From: Candidatus Endomicrobium procryptotermitis
GTDB lineage: Bacteria; Elusimicrobiota; Endomicrobiia; Endomicrobiales; Endomicrobiaceae
DNA: 53,207 bases
Assembly (NCBI GenBank): GCA_031279415.1
Contig: JAITIP010000013.1
Location: 1 to 53,207, forward strand
Reading direction: 5' to 3'
The notes below the pieces were generated by a model. That model was given only the letters and a program-made list of their open reading frames with translations. It did no database searches and was not told where the DNA came from. A program made the position numbers and the translations under genes. Below, in pieces: positions 42,944-51,087 of the stretch. Positions within the stretch are counted from its first letter, which is position 1. Each line of letters opens with the position of its first letter.

Positions 42944-43112
42944 AAAGTTCTTTTTTACGTCCAAAAGTTTTGCTGTTTATGCTTTCTTAATATCACGTCC
43001 TAAAATTATTCCATTGTGGACAACGTCATGGCGGGCTTGCCGCATTATTGCTCCTATTGTTGTTGGCTAATAAATGGGACGAAGTCCATATCGGGTTTAG
43101 TTGGGGGATTTA

Positions 43113-43150
43113 AATGAACCTCCGCACAGTTTGCTGTGCGGAGGTTCATT
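43113..43150 (+). terminator. Strong hairpin after the giant gene
   Basis: AATGAACCTCCGCACAG (43113-43129) pairs perfectly with CTGTGCGGAGGTTCATT (43134-43150) around a four-base loop TTTG. It lies 170 bp after the giant gene's stop. There is no T-tract on either strand, so it may protect the 3' end of the message or be part of a repeat instead of a true intrinsic terminator. Confidence 0.6.
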
Positions 43151-43197
43151 ATTATCAATAATTGCTGTAAAGCTTTCTATTTTAAAAAAACTTTTAG

Positions 43198-43422
43198 CTC
43201 TTAACTTTTACCGACGTTTTATTCATATTTTTACCCAACTTTTTCAGTGGATTGATTGTTCAGAAAGCCAAAGCCTTATTTTTTGCTATAAATGAGTTAA
43301 AAAAGATTTACAAGGAAAGCGATTACAAAGATAAGACTTTAATCATAAAAGAGATATACAGAATTTCAACAATGAAAGGCAATAAGGCAATACCAAGCTG
43401 CCACCGTTTGGCACATTAACAC
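43198..43422 (+). pseudogene. Possible coding remnant
   Basis: One frame, open from a stop at 43195 to TAA at 43420-43422, reads protein-like: LFIFLPNFFSGLIVQKAKAL, then INELKKIYKESDYKDKTLII and KEIYRISTMKGNKA. It has no start codon with a ribosome site. I cannot name the family. It could be the end of a lost gene. Confidence 0.25.
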
Positions 43423-43474
43423 TGATAAAATGCAAAATTGAGGCTGAAAATCTTACTACAGCCGATTTGGTACT

Positions 43475-43504
43475 AAAAAACTGCCTGATAATTCAAGCAG
43501 TTTT
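43475..43504 (-). terminator. Intrinsic terminator of the tRNA unit
   Basis: Read on the minus strand, AAAACTGC pairs with GCAGTTTT around a 12-base loop and is followed by more T. It starts 22 bp after the 3' end of tRNA-His, where the tRNA transcript should stop. Confidence 0.75.
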
Positions 43505-43525
43505 AAAAGTTATAGTGAAAAACTA

Positions 43526-43603
43526 TGGGGTGGACGACGAGACTTGAACTCGCAGCCTTCGGCTCCACAAACCGACGCTCTAACCAGTTGAGCTACGCCC
43601 ACC
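43526..43603 (-). tRNA. tRNA-His (GTG)
   Basis: The minus strand folds as a standard cloverleaf: acceptor GTGGGCG with CGTCCAC, D-arm with AGCTCAACTGGTTAGAGC, anticodon loop TTGTGGA giving GTG, and T-arm with GAGTTCAAGTCTC. The extra 5' G and the discriminator C form the G-1:C73 pair specific to tRNA-His. The CCA end is encoded. Confidence 0.97.
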
Positions 43604-43658
43604 ATTTAAGAAAGAAATTAACGACTTGAAAAAAGAATTAAATATCTAAAGCTAAAAA

Positions 43659-43732
43659 CGTCTCCGGCGTGAGTTGAACACGCAACCTACTGCTTAGAAG
43701 GCAGTTGCTCTATCCAATTGAGCTACGGAGAC
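43659..43732 (-). tRNA. tRNA-Arg (TCT)
   Basis: The minus strand gives acceptor GTCTCCG with CGGAGAC, D-arm AGCTCAATTGGATAGAGC, anticodon stem ACTGC/GCAGT with loop CTTCTAA (anticodon TCT), and T-arm with GTTCAACTC. The discriminator is G. CCA is not encoded, unlike the neighbouring tRNA-His. The two lie 55 bp apart in the same transcription unit, tRNA-Arg first. Confidence 0.96.
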
Positions 43733-43757
43733 ACAAAGCCAATAGATAAGGTTTGAA

Positions 43758-43787
43758 ATTATATCAAAATTAGCTCAATACAGTCAA
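43758..43787 (-). promoter_or_regulatory. Promoter of the tRNA-Arg/tRNA-His unit
   Basis: On the minus strand TTGACT (43787-43782) is followed after 18 bp by TATAAT (43763-43758). The -10 is preceded by TG one base away (TGATATAAT), an extended -10. It ends about 25 bp before the 5' end of tRNA-Arg, a good distance for a tRNA promoter. Confidence 0.85.
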
Positions 43788-43963
43788 TATAAATGTTAAT
43801 TTGCCAGTTCAACATGCTAATGTAACATCTGAAACGAAGCAGAAGAAAGAGGTCAAACCAGTAGTTGGTGTTAGTTTTTAAAAGAGAAAAGGAGTTCTTA
43901 TCGTTGTTTCTTTTTTCTTTGAGGACAAGTCGGCTAGATTGTGAATAAGGAGGATAAGTCCAG

Positions 43964-44452
43964 GTGAATTGTTCTATAAAAAATAGTAATATAGTTAAGT
44001 GTATAAGATGTGTTGGAAGAACGAAGGGGAATAGGACAAAAAGCCTGAGGACTGCCTCGTTTTTCACTCAGCTTGGCATATCTATCTCTTGCGGAACAAT
44101 TTTTAAGGCCGCAATTTATTCCAAAGAAGGAAACTATAAAATAATCCCGTCTAGTTTTTTAACTTGCATAAGATTAAAGCCTGAACTTAATATATCAGCC
44201 AGCTATGTAGCCGCTTATTTAAGACATAAAGAAAATAGTATAATATCAAAAGGAAAAACGATAAATAAATCAAGCGAAAAAAAGTCCAAAATACAATTAA
44301 AACTTTCAGATATTTACAATATAGAAAGCCCAATTGCTTCAATCAAAATTCAAAAAGAAATTGACAAGTTATCTTCAGAAGCAACGTCATTGCTAAAACA
44401 AAGTATTGAGAAGACAAAAAGAATAGAAAATATTATTAAGAAAAATAGTTGA
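43964..44452 (+). pseudogene. Partial type I restriction specificity subunit (HsdS-like)
   Basis: The last 110 of 162 residues look like the second half of an HsdS target-recognition unit. They show a KIIPSSFLTCIRLKPE core, then ASYVAAYL, then a short strand block ending in SPIASIKIQKEI, then the long conserved helix (SSEATSLLKQSIEKTKRI). A complete HsdS has two such units and about 400 residues. The first 50 residues (NCSIKNSNIVKCIRCVGRTK) do not look like the family and may come from a frameshifted or rearranged start. A GTG start with AAGGAGG upstream exists, so a short product could still be made. Between the tRNA promoter and this gene (43774-43881) another frame reads protein-like but has no start. 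Confidence 0.6.
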
Positions 44453-44467
44453 GAGGCTATCATTATC

Positions 44468-44609
44468 GTGGATAAAATCAAAGAATTTATTAACGACAAT
44501 ATATGGCGGGATAGATAAAAAAGCTTGGATTAAAAATGGTATTTTTGTCGATATAAATACATTAGGAAGCTTCTACGGATTAGAAGAAGATTTGGAGAAA
44601 AACAAATGA
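44468..44609 (+). pseudogene. Frameshifted small gene before the methylase
   Basis: A GTG-started frame reads MDKIKEFINDNI and stops soon after. Shifting by one base near the TATGGCGGG at about 44502 continues it as YGGIDKKAWIKNGIFVDIN and on to EEDLEKNK, ending at the TGA that overlaps the methylase start (ATGA). The simplest reading is one small gene broken by a single-base indel. I do not recognise it; its place suggests it belonged to the same restriction-modification unit. Confidence 0.45.
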
Positions 44610-45583
44610 TAAAATCACCCCTAAATTACACGGGAAATAAGTCAAGGTTTTTAGTCCAACTCCTTCCGCGTTTTCCACAAAAGGTAAATAGATTTGTAGA
44701 TATGTGCTGCGGTGGCGCAAGTGTAGGCTTAAATGTAAATGCCAAATATGTCATTTGCTTTGATAATAATAAAAAGGTTATAGATTTATTGCAAACTCTT
44801 AGCTTCCTATCAGAAAAAACTATTGTTGATAAAGTAGAAGAATTTATAAATGAATTTAATTTATCAGATAATTATAATAAAGGTTATGCTATATATAGAA
44901 AATACATACGGGATAATAACGGATTAAAGCAATATAATGCCGAAGGATATGCAAAATTACGCAGTTTTTATAATGATAAAGGACTTAACACCAAAAGGGA
45001 CAATGATGTTTGTCTATTTACTCTTTTAGTTTTTTGTTTCAATAATGACCTTCGTTTTAATTCTGCTGGAAAATTCAATATGCCTGTTGGGAAAACAGAT
45101 TTTAACGAGAGTATTCGCAAGAAGTTAAACTCTTTTAAGCACGGGACAAGCGAGAAATCAATAAATTTTATTCAAGGCGATTTCAAAATCCTTAAAGAAT
45201 TTGGCTTACGCCGAGACATTTTTGTTTATATAGCCCCGCCTTATCTAATAACAAATGCAGTTTATAATGAAAGTGGCTCAAAATGGGACAAAATTAAGGA
45301 AGTGGAGTTATTATCAGTTTTATCATATTTAGACGATAAGGGAATAAGGTTTGCGCTTTCAAATGTGTTAAGAAAAGGCGAGAAAGAAAATACTATTTTA
45401 TCTTCGTGGGTTAAGAAAAATAAATTCAATACTCATTACATAAATTACCATTACCGCTCTTCAAGTTATAATAAAAAGGACAGGGCAACGCCAGAAGAGG
45501 AAGTATTAATTACAAATTATAATGTCTTAACTATCTTAGCACCGCAGGAGGTCTTTAATTCTACTGTTGTATTAGCAACTTGA
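44606..45583 (+). CDS. Dam-like D12-class adenine-N6 DNA methyltransferase, probably inactive
   Basis: A 325-residue protein of the D12 class (Dam, DpnII methylase type). SPLNYTGNKSR (4-14) is the AdoMet/DNA motif X, and FVDMCCGGASVGLN (30-43) is motif I. The catalytic motif IV, normally DPPY, reads APPY at 210-213 (VYIAPPYLI), through a GCC codon at 45233-45235. The Asp binds the target adenine and is essential in characterised enzymes, so I expect loss of activity. The rest of the frame is intact, which suggests recent decay or a DNA-binding role only. It starts in the overlapping stop of the frameshifted small gene. No restriction enzyme is nearby. Confidence 0.85.
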   Translation: MIKSPLNYTGNKSRFLVQLLPRFPQKVNRFVDMCCGGASVGLNVNAKYVICFDNNKKVIDLLQTLSFLSEKTIVDKVEEFINEFNLSDNYNKGYAIYRKYIRDNNGLKQYNAEGYAKLRSFYNDKGLNTKRDNDVCLFTLLVFCFNNDLRFNSAGKFNMPVGKTDFNESIRKKLNSFKHGTSEKSINFIQGDFKILKEFGLRRDIFVYIAPPYLITNAVYNESGSKWDKIKEVELLSVLSYLDDKGIRFALSNVLRKGEKENTILSSWVKKNKFNTHYINYHYRSSSYNKKDRATPEEEVLITNYNVLTILAPQEVFNSTVVLAT

Positions 45584-45590
45584 ATCCGCC

Positions 45591-45619
45591 TTGTATATTT
45601 TTATATTAATTTGTATAAT
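45591..45619 (+). promoter_or_regulatory. Promoter of the rimP-nusA-infB operon
   Basis: TTGTAT (45591-45596), a 17-bp spacer and a perfect TATAAT (45614-45619). The predicted start near 45626 lies a few bases before a leader hairpin and about 55 bp before the rimP start. Confidence 0.85.
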
Positions 45620-45629
45620 ATCTTAAATT

Positions 45630-45658
45630 AAGGCGGCTAAATGCCGTCTTTTATTTTT
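45630..45658 (+). terminator. Terminator-like hairpin in the rimP leader
   Basis: AAGGCGGC (45630-45637) pairs with GCCGTCTT (45643-45650) around TAAAT and is followed by TTATTTTT. It lies at the very 5' end of the transcript from the promoter above. It could end transcripts arriving from the methylase gene or attenuate the operon. CCGCCTT at 45586-45592, upstream of the start, could pair with AAGGCGG and prevent the hairpin in read-through transcripts only. Confidence 0.65.
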
Positions 45659-45679
45659 GATATAGGACGCATTTTAAAA

Positions 45680-46138
45680 ATGTCAAATAAAGCAGAAGAA
45701 ATAGAAAAACTTTTAATTTCCGTAGCTGATTCAGAAAATATTGAAATTGTCGATTTGCAATATGTTAAAGAAAACGGCAGTTGGGTGATTCGCGTTTTTA
45801 TTGACAAAGAAGCTGGTGTGAGTATAGATGATTGTGAGAAAATGAGTTATCTTTTTGGAGCAACTTTAGATGCGGGCGATGTTCTTAACGATTCTTACGT
45901 TTTGGAAGTTTCTTCTCCAGGCATAAACAGAATATTAAAAAAAGAAAAAGATTTTGAAAAGTTTACCGGAGAAAAAATAAGAATACGGACTTTTACACCG
46001 ATTAACAATCAAAAAAATTTTCTCGGAAAATTAATTTCATTCAAAGACAGAAAACTAAAAATTAACGATGTCACAAATGGCGAGGTCGAAATAATATTTT
46101 CAGATGTAGAAAAAGCAAATTTGGAAACAGATATTTAA
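45680..46138 (+). CDS. rimP: Ribosome maturation factor RimP
   Basis: It helps assemble the 30S subunit. The 152-residue product has the normal length, with the N-terminal domain (VADSENIEIVDLQYVKENG, VFIDKEAGVSIDDC) and SSPGINRILKKEKDFEKFTG, a family hallmark, before the SH3-like C-terminal domain. The start at 45680 is preferred: AGGA lies ten bases before it, and the in-frame ATG at 45641 sits in the loop of the leader hairpin. It lies directly before nusA, the standard bacterial order. Confidence 0.95.
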   Translation: MSNKAEEIEKLLISVADSENIEIVDLQYVKENGSWVIRVFIDKEAGVSIDDCEKMSYLFGATLDAGDVLNDSYVLEVSSPGINRILKKEKDFEKFTGEKIRIRTFTPINNQKNFLGKLISFKDRKLKINDVTNGEVEIIFSDVEKANLETDI

Positions 46139-46150
46139 ACGGAGGATGAA

Positions 46151-47404
46151 ATGGCAGAAAAGGGCGAACTTTTGATGGCTCTTGAGCAGATTGAGAAGGA
46201 TAAGAAAATAAGAAAGGAAGACATTTTAAGCGTTATAGAGAATGCTTTGATATCCGCTTATAAAAAGCATGTCGGCAGAAATGTTAATGTGGTTGCAAAA
46301 GTCGACCCTGATACAGGAGAGATGGCGGCTTTCGTATTGAAAACCGTCGTAAAAGACGTTGAAAATCCGTTGCTTGAAGTCGGTGTTCAGGAAGCAAAGA
46401 AGTTGGGACAGCCGTATGAAATAGGTTCTGAAGTGAAAATTTCTTTGGACACGCAGGACTTTTCGCGTATAGCTGCACAGACGGCAAAGCAGGTTATAGT
46501 GCAGAAAATAAGAGAATCTGAACGCGATTCTTTATATGACGAGATGAAAGAAAAAGTAGGACAGATTATAAATGGTGTAATTTATCGTATTGCAAATAAA
46601 AATATTATAGTAGACTTGGGCAAAACTGAAGCCATACTTCCTGTAAGCGAACAGGTTTTCAGGGAAAAGTTTTCAGTAGGGCAGCATATAAGAGCTGTTA
46701 TCATCAAAGTCGAAAAAAATGTAAAAGGTCCGGGAACAGTTTTGTCGCGCGCCAGTACAGAACTTGTAAAGAGACTTTTTGAGCTCGAAGTCCCCGAAAT
46801 TTATGAAAAAATTGTGGACATAGTAAACATCGTCAGAGAACCTGGTATGAGATCTAAAGTTGCCGTAATATCGCATAATCCAAAAGTTGATCCCGTAGGC
46901 GCCTGCGTCGGAATTAAAGGCGCCAGAGTTAAGCCCATTATTGATGATCTCAAAGGTGAAAGGATAGATTTGATACCGTATTCCGAGGATATGTCTAAAT
47001 ATATAGCAGCATCTCTTGCTCCTGCGAAGGTTGTCTCTGTGGTTTTAATTTCACAAGATGATAAAAAAGCCGAAGTTCTTGTGTCGGATGATATGTTGTC
47101 TCTTGCGATAGGTAAAAATGGACACAACGTAAGGCTTGCTGCCAAGCTTACAGGATGGCATATTGATGTTAAATCAGAAAGTCAGAAAAAACAGGAAAGC
47201 GAAGAAAAGGCCGAGCAGCAGACGGAAGCGCTTGAAAAGCTAGAAGGAATTAGTGACAAAAATATAACAACTCTCGTGAAAGCTGGTTTTACAAATATAG
47301 AAAAACTTGCTCAGCTTACCGTTGATGATCTTACGACTCTACCAGGAATAGGCATTAAAACTGCAGAAAAGATTATCGAAGCAGCCAAGAAAGCCATTTC
47401 TTGA
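46151..47404 (+). CDS. nusA: Transcription termination/antitermination factor NusA
   Basis: It binds RNA polymerase and nascent RNA and modulates pausing and termination. In its 417 residues: the polymerase-binding N-terminal domain, an S1 domain (near 135-200, GQIINGVIYRIANKNIIVDLG), two KH domains (DPVGACVGIKGARVKPIIDDL; AIGKNGHNVRLAAKLTG) and a C-terminal helix-hairpin-helix segment (LPGIGIKTAEKII). That tail is a short form compared with the two acidic repeats of E. coli. GGAGG is seven bases before the ATG, and the gene lies 12 bp after rimP. Confidence 0.97.
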   Translation: MAEKGELLMALEQIEKDKKIRKEDILSVIENALISAYKKHVGRNVNVVAKVDPDTGEMAAFVLKTVVKDVENPLLEVGVQEAKKLGQPYEIGSEVKISLDTQDFSRIAAQTAKQVIVQKIRESERDSLYDEMKEKVGQIINGVIYRIANKNIIVDLGKTEAILPVSEQVFREKFSVGQHIRAVIIKVEKNVKGPGTVLSRASTELVKRLFELEVPEIYEKIVDIVNIVREPGMRSKVAVISHNPKVDPVGACVGIKGARVKPIIDDLKGERIDLIPYSEDMSKYIAASLAPAKVVSVVLISQDDKKAEVLVSDDMLSLAIGKNGHNVRLAAKLTGWHIDVKSESQKKQESEEKAEQQTEALEKLEGISDKNITTLVKAGFTNIEKLAQLTVDDLTTLPGIGIKTAEKIIEAAKKAIS

Positions 47405-47447
47405 TAGCCGAATATCGAATTAAGTATAAAGGGGAGTGATACAGCTT

Positions 47448-49745
47448 ATGCCAACAAAACAAGTAAAAACTCAAAAAGAGACAGTCGCAACTGAGAAGGC
47501 AAGGAAAAAAAACACGGTTAAGACAAGAGAAGCACCCATAAAGAAGAAAACTGCTGCGAAGTCTGTCGAAATGGCGGTTACAAAAAAAGCCATCAAAGAA
47601 AAAAGTGCATCTAAAAAAAGCACTGAATCCAAGACGGTTAAGGCAAAAAATACTAAAACTCCTTCTGTGGTTAAAAAAACGGTTAAGAAAAAAGATGATA
47701 ATGTAAAAAAACAACAAGCATCCGTTCAGTCTTCTCAATCAAAACAGAGAAAAAAGGTTGAAGAAATAAAAAAAGCCGAAACACAAAGCAAAGTTACTGT
47801 TGAGAAGAACATAGAAAAAAATCAAAATATAGCGCATATCCAGCAGCAAGTTCTTGAGTCAAAAGATCAGCATATTCAAACTCAAAAAGAATCGGTCGTA
47901 AAACAGCCTGAACAGGCTGCCTCAGATTCGCAGCAAAAACAGAAGATTTTTAAACCTGAGGAAAAAGAAGAAAAAATTCCAGAAACAAAATATATAGGAT
48001 ATATTTCCATAAACGAACTCATAACCGTCAGAGATTTGGCCGAAAAAATGAAATTGAGAGTCGGAGACGTTTTAAAAAAACTCTTATCAATGGGAAGCCT
48101 TGCGACGATAAATCAAAGGCTTGATACCGACACAGCGATACTTCTTGCTAACGAATTCGGATATGACGCAAAGCTTTCTTCAATTTATTCCGAAGAAAAG
48201 GTTACGACAACATCAGACGATCCAACAAAATTGAAATCGCGTCCTCCCGTTGTTACTATCATGGGACATGTTGATCATGGTAAAACGTCTTTACTTGACG
48301 CTATAAGAAGCAGTCATATCGCTGAAGGGGAGCACGGCGGGATAACACAGCATATAGGAGCATATAAAGTTAAAACTTCAAACGGCTCTTATATTACATT
48401 TTTGGATACTCCCGGACATGAAGCTTTTACGGCTATGCGTTCTAGAGGAGCGCAGGCTACGGATATAGTAATTTTAGTCGTTTCTGCTGCGGATGGAGTC
48501 ATGCCTCAAACGGTTGAAGCCATAAATCATGCCAGAGCTGCTGGAGTTTCAATGATAGTAGCAGTAAACAAGATCGATTTGCCGACGGCGGATCCACAGA
48601 AAATAAGACAGGAATTGAGCAATTATAATCTTATGCCAGAAGAATGGGGCGGAGATACGATAATGGTTGACATTTCGGCAAAACAAAGAATAAATATTGA
48701 TTCACTTCTTGAAATGATTTTGCTGAGATCCGAAATCATGGAACTTAAAGCAAATCCTGATAAAAATGCCGAAGGCATCGTCGTTGAAGCAAAACTCGAT
48801 TCAAGAAGAGGTCCTGTTGCGACAGTTTTAGTTCAGGGCGGCACTTTGCGCATCGGAGACAATTTGGTTGTAGGCACGACTTATGGCAAAATAAGAGCTA
48901 TGGCCGATGAGTACGGAAAGCGTTTTAATGAAGCTCCTCCGAGCACTTCGGTTGAAATTCTCGGAATAAATGAACCACCTCAGGCCGGTGATAAATTCGT
49001 CGTAGTGGAACAGGAATCACAGGCCAGAGAAATAGCGCAATCGAGAAAAGAAAAAGCAAAAGCCGATGCTTTAAGACCGAGACATCATATTTCCCTTCAG
49101 GATATAAACTCTGGAAAAACGAAAGATCTAAGAATAATTTTAAAAGCCGATGTTCAAGGGTCACTTGGTGCCTTGGGCGACGCTTTGGAAAGACTTTCCA
49201 CTTCGGAAATAAGCTTAAAAATAATACATAGAGGCGCAGGTTCAATCACAGAATCAGATGTCGCTTTAGCCGTAGCTTCCGATGCGTTAATTGTAGGATT
49301 CAATTTAAGGCCTGACGCGACTGTAGAAAGACTTGCTGAAGCAGAAGGCGTGAGTATTGATGTTTACAGAATAATCTACGATTTGATTGCCGACGTTAAG
49401 GCTGCTATGGAAGGACTTCTGGATCCAGACATGAAAGAGAAAATTTTAGGAAAAGCCATAGTGAAACAGGTTTTTAAACTTTCAAGCCATGGCACTATTT
49501 CCGGCTGTTCAGTAATTGACGGCAAAGTGCAAAGAGGGGCGCGTGTCAGGCTTTTGAGAGATAATGTGATAGTTTTCGAAGGAAGCATATCGTCTTTAAA
49601 AAGGTTTAAAGATGATATAAAAGAAGTCGAAAAAGGTTATGAATGCGGGATAGGTCTTGAAAATTTTTCCGATGTAAAAGCCGGAGACATTATGGAAAGT
49701 TTCACTACTGAAAAAGTCGCCAGAAAACTCGAGGAAGGAAATTAA
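47448..49745 (+). CDS. infB: Translation initiation factor IF-2
   Basis: A GTPase that brings initiator tRNA to the 30S subunit. It has 765 residues. The first 180 are Lys/Gln/Thr-rich low complexity, common and poorly conserved in IF-2. An IF2_N segment ([20 protein letters not shown]) follows. The G domain has GHVDHGKT at 273-280, then [20 protein letters not shown] and SAK. Domains II-IV follow with IMESF near the end. The start at 47448 follows AAGGGGAG at about 11 bases; the GTG at 47436 overlaps that site and is rejected. It belongs to the rimP operon. Confidence 0.97.
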   Translation: MPTKQVKTQKETVATEKARKKNTVKTREAPIKKKTAAKSVEMAVTKKAIKEKSASKKSTESKTVKAKNTKTPSVVKKTVKKKDDNVKKQQASVQSSQSKQRKKVEEIKKAETQSKVTVEKNIEKNQNIAHIQQQVLESKDQHIQTQKESVVKQPEQAASDSQQKQKIFKPEEKEEKIPETKYIGYISINELITVRDLAEKMKLRVGDVLKKLLSMGSLATINQRLDTDTAILLANEFGYDAKLSSIYSEEKVTTTSDDPTKLKSRPPVVTIMGHVDHGKTSLLDAIRSSHIAEGEHGGITQHIGAYKVKTSNGSYITFLDTPGHEAFTAMRSRGAQATDIVILVVSAADGVMPQTVEAINHARAAGVSMIVAVNKIDLPTADPQKIRQELSNYNLMPEEWGGDTIMVDISAKQRINIDSLLEMILLRSEIMELKANPDKNAEGIVVEAKLDSRRGPVATVLVQGGTLRIGDNLVVGTTYGKIRAMADEYGKRFNEAPPSTSVEILGINEPPQAGDKFVVVEQESQAREIAQSRKEKAKADALRPRHHISLQDINSGKTKDLRIILKADVQGSLGALGDALERLSTSEISLKIIHRGAGSITESDVALAVASDALIVGFNLRPDATVERLAEAEGVSIDVYRIIYDLIADVKAAMEGLLDPDMKEKILGKAIVKQVFKLSSHGTISGCSVIDGKVQRGARVRLLRDNVIVFEGSISSLKRFKDDIKEVEKGYECGIGLENFSDVKAGDIMESFTTEKVARKLEEGN

Positions 49746-49748
49746 AAA

Positions 49749-50105
49749 ATGCCGGCTTCTTATAAACGTGCAGACAGAGTGAAAGTTGTTATACAACAGG
49801 AAATTTCTTTGATATTAAGAGACATGCGTGATTTGAGCGCGGGGTTGGTTACTGTTATGGGCGTTAAGCTTACGGATGATTTGCTTTCCTGTAAAATATT
49901 TTATTCAGTTTTCGGAGATGAAGCGGTTAAAAATAACGCCGCCATGATTCTTAAAGACAACGCCAAAGAGATAAGACATCAGCTCGCGCTGAGAATTAAT
50001 CTAAGAAGAACGCCTTCATTAGAGTTTATATACGACAATACTAATGAAGCAGCTTCAAAAGTTTTTGACATACTTAAAAAAATAGAAGATGAAAAAAATG
50101 ATTAA
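49749..50105 (+). CDS. rbfA: Ribosome-binding factor A
   Basis: It supports late maturation of the 16S rRNA 5' end. The 118-residue KH-like protein shows YKRADRVKVVIQQEIS at the start, VTVMGVKLTDDLLSCKIFYSV in the first strands and LRRTPSLEFIYDNTNEAA, the family's C-terminal signature. It follows infB by 3 bp, the usual partner, and overlaps nrnA by 17 bp. Confidence 0.95.
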   Translation: MPASYKRADRVKVVIQQEISLILRDMRDLSAGLVTVMGVKLTDDLLSCKIFYSVFGDEAVKNNAAMILKDNAKEIRHQLALRINLRRTPSLEFIYDNTNEAASKVFDILKKIEDEKND

Positions 50106-51087
50106 AAACCACAAGTCAGAATATGAAAAACTTTCGGCAATATCGAAAATAATTAAACAATCAAGAACATTTTTTATCGCTGGACATGTAAAACCTGATG
50201 GTGACAGTCTGGGTTCGGCTTTGGCGCTGCGGTCGGCACTTAGAAGGCTGGGCAAAAAGTCCGACGTATACTGTGCCGATGATGTTCCTGATGTGCTTAA
50301 GTTTCTCAACGGAGCAGAATTCATAAAAAAGACTGCTCCGAAAAATGCTGTTTTCGATTGTGCGATAATACTTGAGTCTGTAAATTTTTCGAGGATGGGC
50401 GATATTATTTCTCAGCAGCAGGCAAAAAAAATAATAAATATCGATCATCATTCGGTTTTTACAGATTTTGGCGACATCAATTATATAGTTCCAGATTCTT
50501 CTTCTACGTCTGAGCTGGTACTGAAAATTTTTGAATATATGAAAATAAAGCCCACAAAAAATGAAGCGGAGAGCCTTTACACGGGTTTGGTTACCGATAC
50601 CGGCCGCTTTCAGCAGTTAAATACCACTTCTCAATCTCATCTTTCCGCTGCAAAACTTATAGATTTAGGGGTTTCTCCGAATGATATTTTCAATAAAGTC
50701 TATGCAAGTTCTTCTCCTGAAGGGTTAAAACTTTTAGGTCTTGCTTTGTCTGGGATAAAAACCGTTTTTAGCGGACAGATGGCTTATATGAATCTTACAA
50801 AAGACATATATATAAAAAGCGGCGCAAAAGAAGACGAAACCGAAGGCATAGTAAATTTCGGTATGATGATAAAAGGCGTTAAAGTAAGCTGTATTTTTAA
50901 ACAAGAGGATAAAAACAGAACAAAAATAAGTTTCCGTTCTGTAAAAGATTTTGATGTGCTCAAAGTTGTGAAAAAGTTTGACGGCGGCGGGCATAAAAAC
51001 GCGGCCGGCTGTACGTTAAGGTGCGATATAAAATCTTCTTTGAAAATAATATGCGATGTTTTTAAAGAGAAGTTTAATGAAAAATGA
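50089..51087 (+). CDS. nrnA: Bifunctional oligoribonuclease / pAp phosphatase (DHH family)
   Basis: A DHH/DHHA1 phosphoesterase that degrades short RNA and converts pAp to AMP. In its 332 residues: GHVKPDGDSLGS with His33, Asp37 and Asp39 (motif I), DHH at 119-121 (motif III), LVTDTGRFQ with Asp170 (motif IV), and GGGHKNAAGC in the DHHA1 domain. The motif II metal ligand, usually Asp, appears as Glu96 (IILESVNFSRMG). The place between rbfA and truB is common in many bacteria. Another ATG at 50098 is equally possible as start. Confidence 0.93.
   Translation: MKKMIKNHKSEYEKLSAISKIIKQSRTFFIAGHVKPDGDSLGSALALRSALRRLGKKSDVYCADDVPDVLKFLNGAEFIKKTAPKNAVFDCAIILESVNFSRMGDIISQQQAKKIINIDHHSVFTDFGDINYIVPDSSSTSELVLKIFEYMKIKPTKNEAESLYTGLVTDTGRFQQLNTTSQSHLSAAKLIDLGVSPNDIFNKVYASSSPEGLKLLGLALSGIKTVFSGQMAYMNLTKDIYIKSGAKEDETEGIVNFGMMIKGVKVSCIFKQEDKNRTKISFRSVKDFDVLKVVKKFDGGGHKNAAGCTLRCDIKSSLKIICDVFKEKFNEK

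Larger units (their letters stand above)
42944..43474. other. Gap after the giant gene
   Basis: No intact gene in about 530 bp. It holds a GC-rich stretch (GTCATGGCGGGCTTGCCGC near 43027) resembling the start of short palindromic repeats, a strong hairpin at 43113-43150, and a possible coding remnant. A short frame through the hairpin and beyond is an artefact of the palindrome. Confidence 0.5.

Noticed and set aside
39737-40321. Two overlapping minus-strand frames (194 and 167 codons)
   Set aside because: Both mirror the membrane helices and Lys/Ala-rich linker of the giant protein. Their apparent internal repeat is only the 34-bp DNA repeat seen in reverse.
10028-42943. Giant gene as a non-ribosomal peptide or polyketide synthase, or as an RTX/Ig-repeat adhesin
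   Set aside because: No carrier-protein, adenylation, condensation or ketosynthase motifs and no GGxGxD or Ig-like repeats were seen; SecA-like and GT48-like motifs are present instead.
43101-43295. Plus-strand frame of 64 codons starting before the hairpin at 43113
   Set aside because: Its start is made of the palindrome arms and the rest does not look like a protein; a different frame at 43198 reads more protein-like.
43759-44067. Minus-strand frame of 102 codons over the tRNA promoter
   Set aside because: It covers the tRNA-Arg promoter and runs opposite to the HsdS remnant; no family resemblance.
50374-50376. NrnA Glu96 in place of the usual motif II Asp as a sign of inactivity
   Set aside because: All other DHH and DHHA1 residues are intact and Glu can bind metal, so it is more likely a lineage variant.
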